NCBI GenBank assembly: GCA_963575745.1
Contig: CAUYUJ010012536.1
Span: forward strand, 425,948 to 453,773
Length of the DNA stretch: 27,826 bases
DNA from: Prorocentrum cordatum
Taxonomy: Eukaryota; Sar; Dinophyceae; Prorocentrales; Prorocentraceae
Reading direction: 5' to 3'
The notes beneath the pieces were generated by a model, which saw nothing but the letters and a program-made list of their open reading frames with translations, had not been told where the DNA came from and did no database searches. Shown here piece by piece: positions 18,029 through 27,826 of the stretch (its first letter is position 1; each line of letters starts with the position of its first letter). A program made the position numbers and the translations under genes.

Positions 18029-18957
18029 CGTACGCGTGCGCTCTTGTGAACTGTTAAGAACACCAAAGTGTTGTCAACCTTTTCCATAACATACCACCCA
18101 ACGGGTTTCGCGCGCGCATGCCAAAATCGTTCAAACGCCCCTGCGCGCGTGCTGTCGCGAGAATCCTGCGCAAAACAACGAAGTGCACACGCGCGCGTCG
18201 ACGCGCGCGCATGCCGAAACCATTCAAACACATTCGGTGTCGTAGCGATTTCAAAATGAATGCCCAAAACACATTCCAAAAACACATGTTTTGCAACATC
18301 GGTTTTCCAAGAAAAAAAACTTGCGCGCGCACTCCTGCGACTTTTTGGGGAACCATCGGTGCTTCAACATGGACATGCAATTCTGCCATACGGGCCTCTG
18401 GCGCCGCATGCCGGCATCATTCGCACGCCCTTGCGCGCGTGCTGGGGGGGGGCACGATCCGTGCCAAATAAGACCATGCGGACCACTCTCGCGCGTCGGC
18501 CTCGCGCGCATGTCGAAGTCTTCCCAAAACCTTCATCACCGACGCGAGAACGACGTCACCGTCGTCGGCGTCACCAGCATCGGCGCCCGCACTGGCCGTA
18601 CCTTCGTCGGTGCGAACATCGTCACCAACATCGCCATTATCATCATCGTGTCTACCGTAGTCGGCGTTGCCATGATACAGCGCCCGCCCAAGTCGCCGAG
18701 TTGCAGTGAAGCGCCCGCTGGGGTGCGCTGAGCGGTCAGCGCCACCGCGGCCGCGTCGGTGGCCTCCAACTAGCTGGCCGCTGCGCGCGCGTGCTACGGT
18801 TGGCGCGGCCGCAGAGACGCACCAGCCAACGCCAAGCATGCATCGCAATCGCCACCGCATGGGATTTGCAAGCCAAGTTGCGGGTGTGTGGGTGGGATGT
18901 TTGCAGGAGCATAGGATGCGCCAACAAATAAGTAAAAAACAATTCTCCATTCTTCAA
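18029..18957 (+). repeat. R-family unit R2, diverged
   Basis: It starts within a half-unit, has two clear CG-rich blocks (at about 18180 and 18480), a diverged tract with CGTCACC and CATCGCC triplets instead of pure CGT, and a tail with AAGTTGCGGGTGTGTGGGTG at about 18872. It is the least conserved unit. Confidence 0.7.
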
Positions 18958-20220
18958 AAATATGTTCTACCACCCTCCCCCTCCAGGGTTAACGATCCCC
19001 CGGGAACCGATGCAAAACGCATCGGGTTCTGACCCAATGTCCACCCTACCTGTGATTTCAGTCTATCCCAGAGAAGCCGCACCGACCCCCCCGCCATCCT
19101 CTGCAAAACATCTTATGAGCGCACACTCGTTTGTCACAAATCAGAAATTCCCAGAAACCCTTTGAACAATTTTTGGCGAAGTGCACACGCGCGCGTCGTC
19201 GCGCGCACATGCCGGAAACCTTTAGAAGCCTTCGGTCCCGGAAGGAATTCAAAATCGAGTTTACAAAACACATACAAAAAGACATGGTTTCGCAACGCTG
19301 TGTTCTACAAAAGCTTCCGCGCGCACCCTTGAGGGTTTTTCCCAAACAAAAAACATAAGTTGTTCAACCTTTTCCAAAAAGTACTGCCAAACGGTCTTCG
19401 CTCGCGCGCAAGCCGAAATCGTTCGAACACATTGGCGCGCGTGCCGTCGCGAGAATCCTCTGCAACAAAAATGGGACGAAGTGCATACCGCGGGTGTCGT
19501 CGCGCGCGCGTGCCGAAAGCCTTCAAAAACCTTCGGTGTCGGAAGGATTTCAAAATCGAGTGCCAAACACGGAAGTTTTCGCAACATGGTTTTCAACAAA
19601 AGCGTGCGCGCGCGCTCTTGCTCGTCGTCGTCGGCGTCCTCCCTCCTGCCTCGTCGTCATCGTCGTCGCCTACGTCGTCCTCTGTCTTTTCTCGTGTTCG
19701 TCGTCGTCGTCCTCTTCGGTGTCGTTGTCGTTTCCGTCGTCGTTGTCGCCTTGGTCGTCCTCCCTCCTCCCTCGTCGTCGTCGTCCGTCGTCGGAGTCTC
19801 TTCGTCGTCCCTCCAATTTCGTCGCCGTCGTCGTCGTCGTCGTCGTCGTCGTCTTCCCTCCTCCCTCGTCGTTGTCGTTGTCGTCGCCGCCGTCCTCCCT
19901 CCTTCTTTGTCGTTAGCGTCGTCGTCGTCGGCGTCGTCGTCGTCGGCATTGTCATCGTCGTCGTCGTCGGCGTCGGCGTCGTCGTCGTCGTCGGTGCCGT
20001 TGTCGTCGTCATTGGCGTCGTCGTCGAAGTCGTTGGAGACGTCGTCGGTGTCGTCGTAGTCATCGGCGGCGTCGTCGTCGTCGGCGTCGCTGTCGTCGTC
20101 GGCGTCGTTGCCAAGTGCAATTTGGTACCTACCGTCACGGTCTTAAGAGGTCTTGCAACCAACTTGCGGGTGGGAGGGTGGGATGTTTGCACGAGGCAAG
20201 TGATTGATTCTCCTTTCTGA
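18958..20220 (+). repeat. R-family unit R3, complete
   Basis: Header from TTCTACCACCCTCC, header hairpin, two half-units (the CGAAGTG motif at 19177 and 19477, 300 bp apart), CGT tract about 19617-20105, and tail with GGTACCTACCGTCACGGTC. The tail has a short internal deletion relative to R1. The CGT tract keeps its interruptions in the same order as other units, so the unit amplified as a whole. Confidence 0.85.
19004..19029 (+). repeat. Header hairpin of R3
   Basis: GAACCGATGC, loop AAAAC, GCATCGGGTTC, with one bulged G. The outer GGG and CCC could extend the stem. Confidence 0.6.
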
Positions 20221-21492
20221 GAAAAATACATTCTACCACCCTCCACCCCCCGGGGTTACAGATCCAGCGGGAACCGATGCAAAACGCATCGGGTTCTGAC
20301 CCAATGTCCACCCTACCAGTGGGTTCATACTATCCCAGCCAGGCTGGTATCGACCCCCCCGCCATCCTCTGCAAAACAAACTATGCGCGCACACTCGTTT
20401 ATAACAAATCTTAAGTTCCCAAAATCCCTTTGAACACATTTAGCGAAGTGCACACGCGCGCGTCGTCGCGCGCGCATGCCGAAATCCTTCAACAACCTTC
20501 GGTGTCGGAAGAATTTGAACATCGATTTCCCAAAAACAAAAAAAACATGCGTTTTCGCAATACTAATGTTCTAAAGAAAACCATCGTATTTTCAATATTT
20601 TCACAGAAGACTACCAAACGGGCTTCGCGCGCGCATGCCGGAAGCTTTCGAACGCCCCTGCGCGCGTATCGTCGCGAGAACCCTCAGCAAAAACACGAAG
20701 TGAAGACGCGCGCGTCGTCGCGCGCGCATGCCGAAATCCTTCAAAAACCTTCGATTTCAAAATCGAGTGCCCAAACATTAAAAAACAGGGTTTCGCAACA
20801 CGGATGTTCAACAAAAACGTGCGCGCGCGCTCTTGCGTCGTCGTCCCTGTCGTCGCAGTTCTCCCTCCTCCCTCGTCGTCGTCGTCGTCGCCGTCGTCGT
20901 CCTCTGTCTTTCCTCGTCGTCGTCGTCCTCTTTGGCGTCGTCGTCGTTTCCGTCCTCGTTGTCGCCGCGGTCGTCCTCCCACCTCCCTGGTCGTCGTCGT
21001 CGTCGTCCGTCATCGGCGTCTCGTCGTCGTCCCTCCTATTTCGTCACCGCCGTCGTCGTCGTCTTCCCTCCTCCCTCGTCGTTGTCGTCGTCGGCGTCGC
21101 CGTCCTCCCTCCTTCTTCGTCGTTCGCGTCGTCGCCATCCTCCCTCCTCCCTCCTCCCTCGTCGTCGTTGTCGCCGTCGTCGTCCTCCCTCCTTCCTCGT
21201 AGTCGTCATCGTCTCAGTTGGCGACGTCGTCGGCGCCGTGGTCGGCGTCGTCGTTGTCGTTGTCGCCGTCGACGGCGTCGTCTTCGTCGTTGTCCTCGTC
21301 GTCGGCGTCGTCGACGCGCGTCGTCGTCGGCGTCGTCATCGTCGTCGTCGTCGGCGTCGGTGTCGTCGTCGTCGTCGGTGTCGTCGTCGTGGTCGTCGTC
21401 TTTGTCGTCGTCGTCGTCGAAGTCGTCGGGGACGTCGTCGGTGTCGTCGTAGTCGTCGTCGGCGTCGTCGTTGTCGCTGTCGTCGTCGGTCC
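20221..21492 (+). repeat. R-family unit R4, tail missing
   Basis: Complete header with hairpin at 20271-20291 and two half-units 252 bp apart. The second AAATCCTTC block has lost GTGTCGGAAG. A CGT tract follows to about 21490. It then runs directly into the AAATCCTTC block of another unit, with no tail or header between, as after a deletion joining two units. Confidence 0.8.
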
Positions 21493-22197
21493 TTCAAGAA
21501 CCTTCGGTTTCGGAAGCAAAACCGAGTTCCCCAAACACACACACACACACAAACAGAAAACACATGGTTTCGCAACACGGAGGTTCTAAAAAAAGCTTAC
21601 GCGCGCGCTCTTGCGAAATCTTAAGACAACCATAGGTGTTACAAGCTTTTCAATACAAAAGAGACTACCAAACGGGCATCGCGCGCGCATGCCGAACTCT
21701 TTCGAACGCCATTACGCGCATGCCGTCGCGAGAACCCCAGCAAAAAAAACGAAGTGCAGACGCGCGTGTCGTCGCGCGCGCATGTCGAAATCCTTCAAAA
21801 ACCTTCGGTTCCGAAAGGATTTCGAAATCGAGTACCCAAAAAACAAACAAAAACAAAAGGTTTCGCAACACGGATGTTCAACAAAAGCGTGCGCGCGCGC
21901 TCTTGCGTCGTCGTCGTCGCCGTCCTCCATCCTCCCTCGTCGTCGTCGTCGTCGCCGCCGTCGTCGTCCTCTGTGTTTCCTCGTCGTCGTCGTCGTCGTG
22001 GCGTCGTCGTCGTTTCCGTCGTCGTTGTCGCCGTGGTCGTCCTTCCTGCCTCGTCGTCTTCGTCGGCGTTTCGTCGTTGTCCCTCCTATTTGGTCGCCGT
22101 CGTCGTCGTCGTCTTCCCTCCTCCCTCGTCGTTGTCGTCGTCGCCGTCGTCGTCCTCCCTCCTCCCTCGTCGTCGTCGTCGTCTTCCTCGTCGCCGT

Positions 22198-22229
<32 letters not shown>

Positions 22230-22575
22230 GCGTCGTCCTCGGCGTCGGAGGCGGCTGCGTCGTCATCGTCGTCCTCATCGTCGTCGTCGTCGGCGTCGTC
22301 GTCGTCGGTGTTGTCGGTGTCGTCGTCGTCGTCGTCGTCGAAGTCGCTGGGGACGTCGTCAGTGAGGTCGTAGTCGTTGTCGGCGGCGTCGTCGTCGTTG
22401 TCGCTATCGTCGTTGGCGCCGGTGTCGCTGCCAAGTGCAATTTGGTACCCACCGTCACGGTCTTGAGATGTCTTGCGGCCAAGTTGCGGGTGGGAGGGTG
22501 GGATGCTTGCACGAGCAGTGGAAAGGACAGCTTCAAGTTGAGCAAATGATCGATTCTCGTTTTAAAATAAAAAAA
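21493..22575 (+). repeat. R-family unit R4b, header missing
   Basis: Begins inside the first hairpin block (TCCTTCAAGAACCTTCGG). It then has a second half-unit, a CGT tract about 21905-22430, and a full tail with GGTACCCACCGTCACGGTC and GTTGCGGGTGGGAGGG. An (AC)n run occurs near 21535-21552. Confidence 0.8.
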
Positions 22576-22643
22576 GAGAATAGACTCTACCCCCCCTTCC
22601 CCGGACTTAACGCTTCCCCCTGGGATCGTATAGTTTCATATAT
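22576..22643 (+). repeat. Left half of the R5 header
   Basis: GACTCTACCCC, GGACTTAACGCTTCCCCCTG and TTTCATATATA match the intact R7 header at about 27128-27185. The rest of the header resumes at 24620. Confidence 0.75.
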
Positions 22644-23650
22644 ACATATACGACCCCCCTTCGGGTGATAAGGAGGTGGGGGAGGAGGAACCAACGCGTC
22701 ACTCAATACACCTCGCGATCGATCCCACGATCGATCTCACTATCGATATCATTCGATCGATCTCACGATCGATCTCACTATCGATGTCGCAATCGGTTTC
22801 ACAACAAATCTCATTATCGATCTTACTCAGTCGATCTCAGTATCGATACCACTATCGATCTCACATTCCGTTTCACTACCGATCTCACAATCGATCGCAC
22901 ACTCGGTCACACATTCGGTCTCACTATCGATCTCACTATCGATCTCACAATGGATCCCACATTCGGTCTCCCAATCGATCTCGCGATCGACCGCACTATC
23001 GATCTCACGATCGATCTCACTATCGATCTCACTATCGATGTTACAATCGACCCCACAATCGATCTCACCATCGATCTCACTATCGCTTTCACATTCGGCC
23101 TCACTATGGAACTGACGATCGATATCACAATCAATCTCACAATCGATCTCACAATCGGTCTCACGATCGACCTTTCAATCAATCTCAGAATCGGTCTCAC
23201 TATCGATCTCACAATCGACCGAACTATCGATCTCACAATCGATCTCACAACCGATCTCACTATCGATCCCACTATAGATCTCACACTCGATCTCACAATC
23301 GATCTTACTTCCGGTGTCCCTATCAATTTCATGATCGATCTCACTATCGATCTCACTATCGATCCAACATTCGGTCTCACATTCGGTCTCACAATCGATC
23401 TCAGTATCGATCTCACCATCGACCTCACTATCGATCCCACTATCAGACTATGGATCTCAGAACATATCTCACAATCGATCTCACTATCGATCTCACAGTC
23501 GGTATCACTATCGATCCCAATCGAAATTGCAATCGATCTTACAATCGATCCTACATTCGGTCTCACAACCGATCTCACAATCGATCTCGCTATCGATCTA
23601 ACTATCGATCTCACGATCGGTCTCACGGTCGATCTCACGATCGATCTCAC

Positions 23651-23910
23651 GAGAGGACACCGACGGGACACCGACGGGACACCGACGGGACAACGGCGGG
23701 CCACCGACGGGACAATGTGGGCTACCGCTTGACAAGGCCGGGGGGGGGGAAACATTTGTGTTGGCGGACCCCTAGCGACAGCAGGGTGAATCCCTCTTGC
23801 CCGCCCACGCAGCTTCGCCTAAACCCGCACGCAAGACACGAACACGAAACCGAAACCGATTTCCCGGTAGGGGGCTCTCCGTTCCACTTCGATCTCACCC
23901 CCTCACCTCC
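23651..23910. repeat. Non-satellite cassette, copy 1
   Basis: Repeated CACCGACGGGA units, a run of G, ACATTTGTGTTGGCGGACCC, then ACGAACACGAAACCGAAACC and a GGGGGCTCTCCGTTCCACTT segment. It is close to copy 2 apart from extra CACCGACGGGA units. Confidence 0.8.
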
Positions 23911-24380
23911 GATCGATCTCACTATCGATCTCCCAATCGATCTAAGTATCGATCTCACGATCTCACAACCGATCTCACTATCGATCCCACGATCGATCTC
24001 ACATTCGATCTCACAATCGATCTCACTTCCGGTGTCACTATCTATTGCACGATCGATCTCACTATCGGTAGCACTATCGGTCTCACTATCGATCCAAAAT
24101 TCGGTCTCACATCCGGTCTCACAGTCGATCTCATTATCCATCTCACCATCGATCTCACGATCGATCCCATTATCAGATCATGGAACTCACAATATATCCC
24201 ACTATCGATATCACTATGGATCTCACATTCGGTCTCACTATCGATCTCAATCGATATCACAATCGGTCCCACAATCGATCTCACATTCGGTCTCACAACC
24301 GATCTCACTATCGATCTCACTATCGATCTCACTATCGATCTCACGATCGGTCTCACAGTCGACCTCACTATCGATCTCAC

Positions 24381-24619
24381 GAGAGGACACCGACGGGACA
24401 CCGACGGGACAACGGCGGGACAATGCGGGCCACCGCTTGACAACACCGGGGGGGGGGGAAACATTTGTGTTGGCGGACCCCTGGCGACAGCAGAGTGAAT
24501 TCCTCTCGCCCGCCCACGCAGCTTCGCCTCGCCCGCACGCACGACACGAACACGAAACCGAAACCGATTTCCCGGTGGGGGGCTCTCCGTTCCACTTCGA
24601 TCTCACCCCCTCACCTCCG
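24381..24619. repeat. Non-satellite cassette, copy 2
   Basis: Same order of segments as copy 1. It ends at CCTCACCTCCG, directly against the resumed R header, so the satellite's right boundary coincides with the end of the cassette. Confidence 0.8.
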
Positions 24620-25206
24620 ATTCTGCACACTCGTCCATCCTGAATATGAAGTCATATCATCCCAGCCAAACCGGTATCCTTCCCCCTGAGGTCCCCTTGT
24701 AAAAAAACTATGCGGTGACATCGTTTGTTCTGACATAATACTTTTTTTCATGAATCCCTTGCAACACCGGGGCGAAGTGCACACGCGCGCGTCGTCGCGC
24801 GCGCATGCCGAAATCCTTCAAAAATCGTCGGTGCCGAAAATATGTCGCAATGGAGTTCCCAAAACAAATACAAAAACACAAGGTTTCGCAACACTGATTT
24901 GCTAAAAAAACTTCCGCGCGAGCTCTTGCGAAATCTGAAGAAAATCATTGGTTTTTCAAGATTTACACAAAATGCTACCAAACGGGCGTCGCGCGCGCGC
25001 ATGTCGAAATCTGTCGAACGCCCTTGCGCGTGTGCCGTCGCGAGAATCCTCTGCAACAAATGAGACGAAGTGCAGAGGCGCGCGTCGTCCCGGGCGTACG
25101 CCGAAAACCTTCAAAACCCATCGGTTTCGGAAGCGTCCAAAAAACCTACAAAAACCAAAGGTTTCGCAACACGGATGTTCAACAAAAGCGTGCGCGCGCG
25201 CTCTTG

Positions 25207-25237
<31 letters not shown>

Positions 25238-25800
25238 CTCCCTCCTCCCGCGTCGTCGTCGTCGCCTACGTAGTCCTCTGTCTATTCTCGTGTTCGTCGT
25301 CGTCGTCCTCTTTGGCGTCGTGGTCGTTTCCGTCGTCGTTGTCGCCGTGGTCGTCCTTCCTCCTCCTCGCATGTCGTCGTCGTCGTCCGTCGTCGGCGTC
25401 TCGTCGTCGTCCTTCCTATTTCGTCGCCGTCGTCGTCGTCGTTGTCGTCGTCTTCCCTCCTCCCTCGTCGTTGTCGTCGTCGGCGTCGCCGTCCTTCCTC
25501 CTTCGTCGTCGCCGTCCTCCCGCCTCCGTCGTCGTTGTCGTCGTTGTCGCCGTCGTCGTCCTTCCTCCTCCCTCGTCGTCGCCTTCGTGTGCGTCGTCGT
25601 CGTCGTCGTCGTCGGCGTCGTTGTCGTCGTCGAAGTCGTCGGAGACGTCGTCGGTGTCGTCCTAATCGTTGTCGTCGGTGTCGTCGTAGTCGGTCTGAAC
25701 AGGTTTTGCAAACCAAGTTGCGGGTGGGTGGGAGGGATGTTTGCGCGAGCAGTGGACATGACGACTTCAAGACAGTCAAACTGGATTCTCCTTTCTAAAA
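24620..25800 (+). repeat. R-family unit R5, body
   Basis: Header right half from ATTCTGCACACTCG, then two half-units 293 bp apart (24771 and 25064), a CGT tract about 25205-25690 and a tail with CAGGTTTTGCAAACCAAGTT and GCGGGTGGGTGGG. The tail lacks the GGTACC segment of R1, R3 and R4b, so R5-R7 form a second subfamily. Confidence 0.85.
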
Positions 25801-26451
25801 GACTAATAGATTCTACCCCCCCCCCCGCGCGTGCTGCAAATCACATATGATTCTGACCACATGTCCATCCTAAATATGAACTCATACCATCCCAGCCAAG
25901 CCGGTATCCCCCCCCCTGCGGTTCCCTGTCAAATAACACTATGCGGGGACATTCTCCTTTCTAACATAACACTCTTTCACGAATCCCTTGCAAAAAACAT
26001 GACGAAGTGCACACGCGCGCGTCGTCGCGCGCGCATGCCGAAATCCTTCAAAAACCTCCGGTGCCGGAAGGATTTCGCAATCGAGTTTCCGAAAAACCTA
26101 CAAAAACAAATGGTTTCGCAACACTGATTTGCTAAAAAAACTTCCGCGCGAGCTCTTGCGAAATCATAAGAAAACCATAGGTTTTTCAAGATTTACACAA
26201 AATGCTACCAAACGGGCTTCGCGCGCGCGCATGGCGAAATCTGTCGAACGCCCTTGCGCGTGTGCCGTCGCGAGAATCCTTTGCAAAAAACGGGACGAAG
26301 TGCAGACGCGCGCGTCGTCGCGGACGTACGCCGAAAACCTTCAAAACCCATCGGTTTCGGAAGGATTTCAAAATCGTGCGTCCAAAAAACCTACAAGAAT
26401 CCAAGGTTTCGCAACACGGATTTTCAACAAAAGCGTGCGCGCGCGCTCTTG

Positions 26452-26482
<31 letters not shown>

Positions 26483-27122
26483 CTCCCTCCTCCCGCGTCG
26501 TCGTCGTCGTCGCCTACGACGTCCTCTGTCTTTTCTCCTGTTTGTCGTCGTCGTCCTCTTTGGCGTCGTGGTCGTTTCCATCGTCGTTGTCGCCGTGGTC
26601 GTCCTTCCTCCACCTCCCACGTCGTCGTCGTCGTCCGTCGTCGGCGTCTCATCGTCGTCCCTCCTATGTCGTCGCCGTCGTCGTCGTCGTTGTCGTCGTC
26701 GTCTTCCCTCCTCCCTCGTCGTTGTCGTCGTCGGCGTCGCCGTCCTTCCTCCTTCGTCGTCGTTCGCGTCGTCGCCGTCCTCCCTCCTCCTTCGTCGTTG
26801 TCGTCGTTGTCGTCGTTGTCGCCGTCGTCGTCCTTCCTCCTCCCTCGTCGTCGCCTTCGTTGGCGTCGTCGTCGTCTTCGTCGGCGTCGGCGTCGGCGTC
26901 GTTGTCGTCGTCGAAGTCGTCGGAGACGTCGTCGTTGTCGTCCTAGTCGTTGTCGTCGGTGTCGTCGTAGTCGGTCTTAACAGGTTTTGCAAACCAAGTT
27001 GCGGGTGGGTGGGTGGGTTTGTTGCGCGAGCAGTGGAGTGTAATTCGCGGAGGATGACGACTTTCAAGGTTTGGTTTTTTTTTTTTTCCGCAGAGTGGAT
27101 TGCACCACGTAGATTGCACCAC
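25801..27122 (+). repeat. R-family unit R6, complete
   Basis: Header with ACATATGATTCTG, half-units at 26001 and 26294 (293 bp apart), CGT tract about 26452-26970, and a tail extended by unique sequence with a 14-nt poly-T (27075-27088) and TTGCACCACGTAGATTGCAC. The last motif also borders the R fragment at 14453. Plus frames such as 26202-27176 are open but run through the CGT tract in several frames at once. Confidence 0.85.
26014..26077 (+). repeat. Paired hairpins of an R half-unit (clearest example)
   Basis: Hairpin 1: CGCGCGCG (26014-26021), loop TCGT, CGCGCGCG (26026-26033). After five bases comes hairpin 2: CGAAATCCTTC (26039-26049), a 17-nt loop, GAAGGATTTCG (26067-26077), an 11-bp perfect stem. 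The alternating CG could also adopt Z-DNA. The pair recurs at 27374-27410 and, with mismatches, in most half-units. Confidence 0.7.
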
Positions 27123-27826
27123 ATTAGACTCTACCCCCCCCCCCCGGACTTAACGCTTCCCCCTGAGATAATATAATGTCATATAAATTCTGCACACTCG
27201 TCCATCATATATGAAGCCATATCATCCCAGCCAAGCCGGTATCCCCCCCTGAGGTTCCCTAGTAAAAAACACTATGCGGTGACATCTTTTGTTCTAACGT
27301 AATATTTGTTTCATGAATCCCTTGCAACAACTGGGACGAAGTGCACACGCGCGCGTCGTCGCGCGCGCATGCCGAAATCCTTCAAAAACCTTCGGTGCCG
27401 GAAGGATTTCGCAATGGAGTTCCCAAACACATACAAAAACACAAGGTTTCGCAGCACTGATTTGCAAAAAAAGCTTCCGCGCGAGCTCTGGCGGAATCTT
27501 AAGAAAACCATTGGTTTTTCAAGATTTTCACAAAATGCTACCAAAAGGGCGTCGCGCGCGCGCATGTCGAAATCTGTCGAACGCCCTTGCGCGTGTGCCG
27601 TCGCGAGAATCCTCTGCAACACTTGAGACGAAGTGCAGAGGCGCGCGTCGTCGCGCGCGTACGCCGAAATCCTTCAAAATCAACTGGTTTCGGAAGGATT
27701 TCGAAATCGCGCGTCCAAATCACCTACAAAAACCAAAGGTTTCGCAACACGGATGTTCAACAAAAGCGTGCGCGCGCGCTCTTGCGTCGTCGTCGTCGTC
27801 GTCGTCGTCGCCGACCTCCCTCCTCC
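27123..27826 (+). repeat. R-family unit R7, cut by window end
   Basis: Intact header (GGACTTAACGCTTCCCCCTG then ATTCTGCACACTCG without interruption) and half-units at 27335 and 27627. Hairpin 2 is perfect in both (27373-27411 and 27665-27703). The CGT tract begins at about 27785 and runs off the end. Confidence 0.85.

Larger units (their letters stand above)
22644..24619. repeat. 12-bp TCACTATCGATC satellite, inserted in an R header
   Basis: About 1.9 kb is mostly 12-bp units (CTCACTATCGAT, CTCACAATCGAT, CCACATTCGGTC). Two non-satellite cassettes start with GAGAGGACACCGACGGGAC at 23651 and 24381, giving a 730-bp higher-order period. The 12-bp length keeps all frames open: a 655-codon plus frame (22676-24643) reads RSHY/RSHN tetrapeptides, and other frames give DLTI, SISL or RSIV. 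This is best read as satellite, not a gene. Confidence 0.85.

Noticed and set aside
22676-24643. 655-codon RSHY-repeat protein
   Set aside because: A 12-bp unit without stop triplets keeps all plus frames and minus frames open, so length is not evidence of coding. It is kept as a finding only for transcript testing.
26202-27176. 324-codon frame conserved between R units (LPNG..RARA.RNLSNALARVPSRES)
   Set aside because: Conservation follows from recent duplication of the unit. The frame consists of low-complexity residues through the CGT tract, and two other frames are equally open. I see no sign of codon-position constraint by eye.
14453-27826. R array as a CRISPR-like array
   Set aside because: The units are over 1 kb, not short direct repeats with unique spacers. 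No cas-type genes are present and the DNA looks eukaryotic.

Overview
The window looks like GC-rich nuclear DNA from a eukaryote with a large, repeat-filled genome. My best guess is a dinoflagellate, from the mix of one isolated short gene, many short-period satellites and CAAGANGGCC-type degenerate repeats. This is inference from style only; no rRNA, tRNA or organism-specific marker was found. There are no operons, no bacterial ribosome-binding-site-led genes and no CRISPR array. Most long open frames are artefacts of trinucleotide or 12-bp repeats that keep several frames open on both strands.

Layout, left half. 1-640: GC-rich DNA with no recognised gene. 655-1400: an imperfect CAT/ATC array. 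1500-1619: a CTC tract. 1654-2244 (minus): the one convincing protein, a short CAP-Gly plus coiled-coil protein of the CLIP/dynactin type. 2245-5640: mostly unique DNA with CTC tracts and CAAGATGGC-type repeats. 5709-5965: a large GGA tract. 6205-7462: a candidate non-autonomous element with imperfect terminal inverted repeats and an interior almost entirely made of an 11-bp AGCT-rich satellite. 7463-10440: GC-rich DNA with a 186-bp foldback (8039-8224), CAAGAGGCC and ATCGAGCATCGAAG repeats, a 19-nt poly-G run and another CTC tract. 11179-11515: a decayed stretch resembling the start of a non-LTR retrotransposon reverse transcriptase. 11597-11743 and 11873-12027: two related foldback elements in opposite orientation. 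13120-14060: a higher-order CAAGACGGCC repeat. 14215-14440: a 10-bp TGTTTTGCAT repeat.

Layout, right half (14.45-27.83 kb). This is a compound array of one ~1.0-1.35 kb repeat family, called R here. A full R unit has a header, two ~250-300-bp half-units carrying adjacent predicted hairpins (a CGCGCGCG stem and a CGAAATCCTTC stem), a long CGT-rich tract, and a tail ending in GTTGCGGGTGGG. Units at 14.77-15.58 and 17.29-17.87 kb lie on the minus strand and those from 18.03 kb on lie on the plus strand. The minus pair is a close inverted copy of the plus pair at 19.68-20.83 kb, so the region is a large, interrupted inverted duplication with an AT-rich island near its axis. Two other satellites interrupt the R array: a C-rich ~80-120-bp tandem repeat (15.58-17.29 kb) at a unit junction, and a 12-bp TCACTATCGATC satellite with a 730-bp higher-order period (22.64-24.62 kb) inside a unit header. 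Uninterrupted sister junctions elsewhere in the window show the likely pre-insertion state.

The genes do not form a pathway. The CAP-Gly gene is probably a solitary housekeeping or cytoskeletal gene or a gene fragment. The window's main interest is its repeat architecture.
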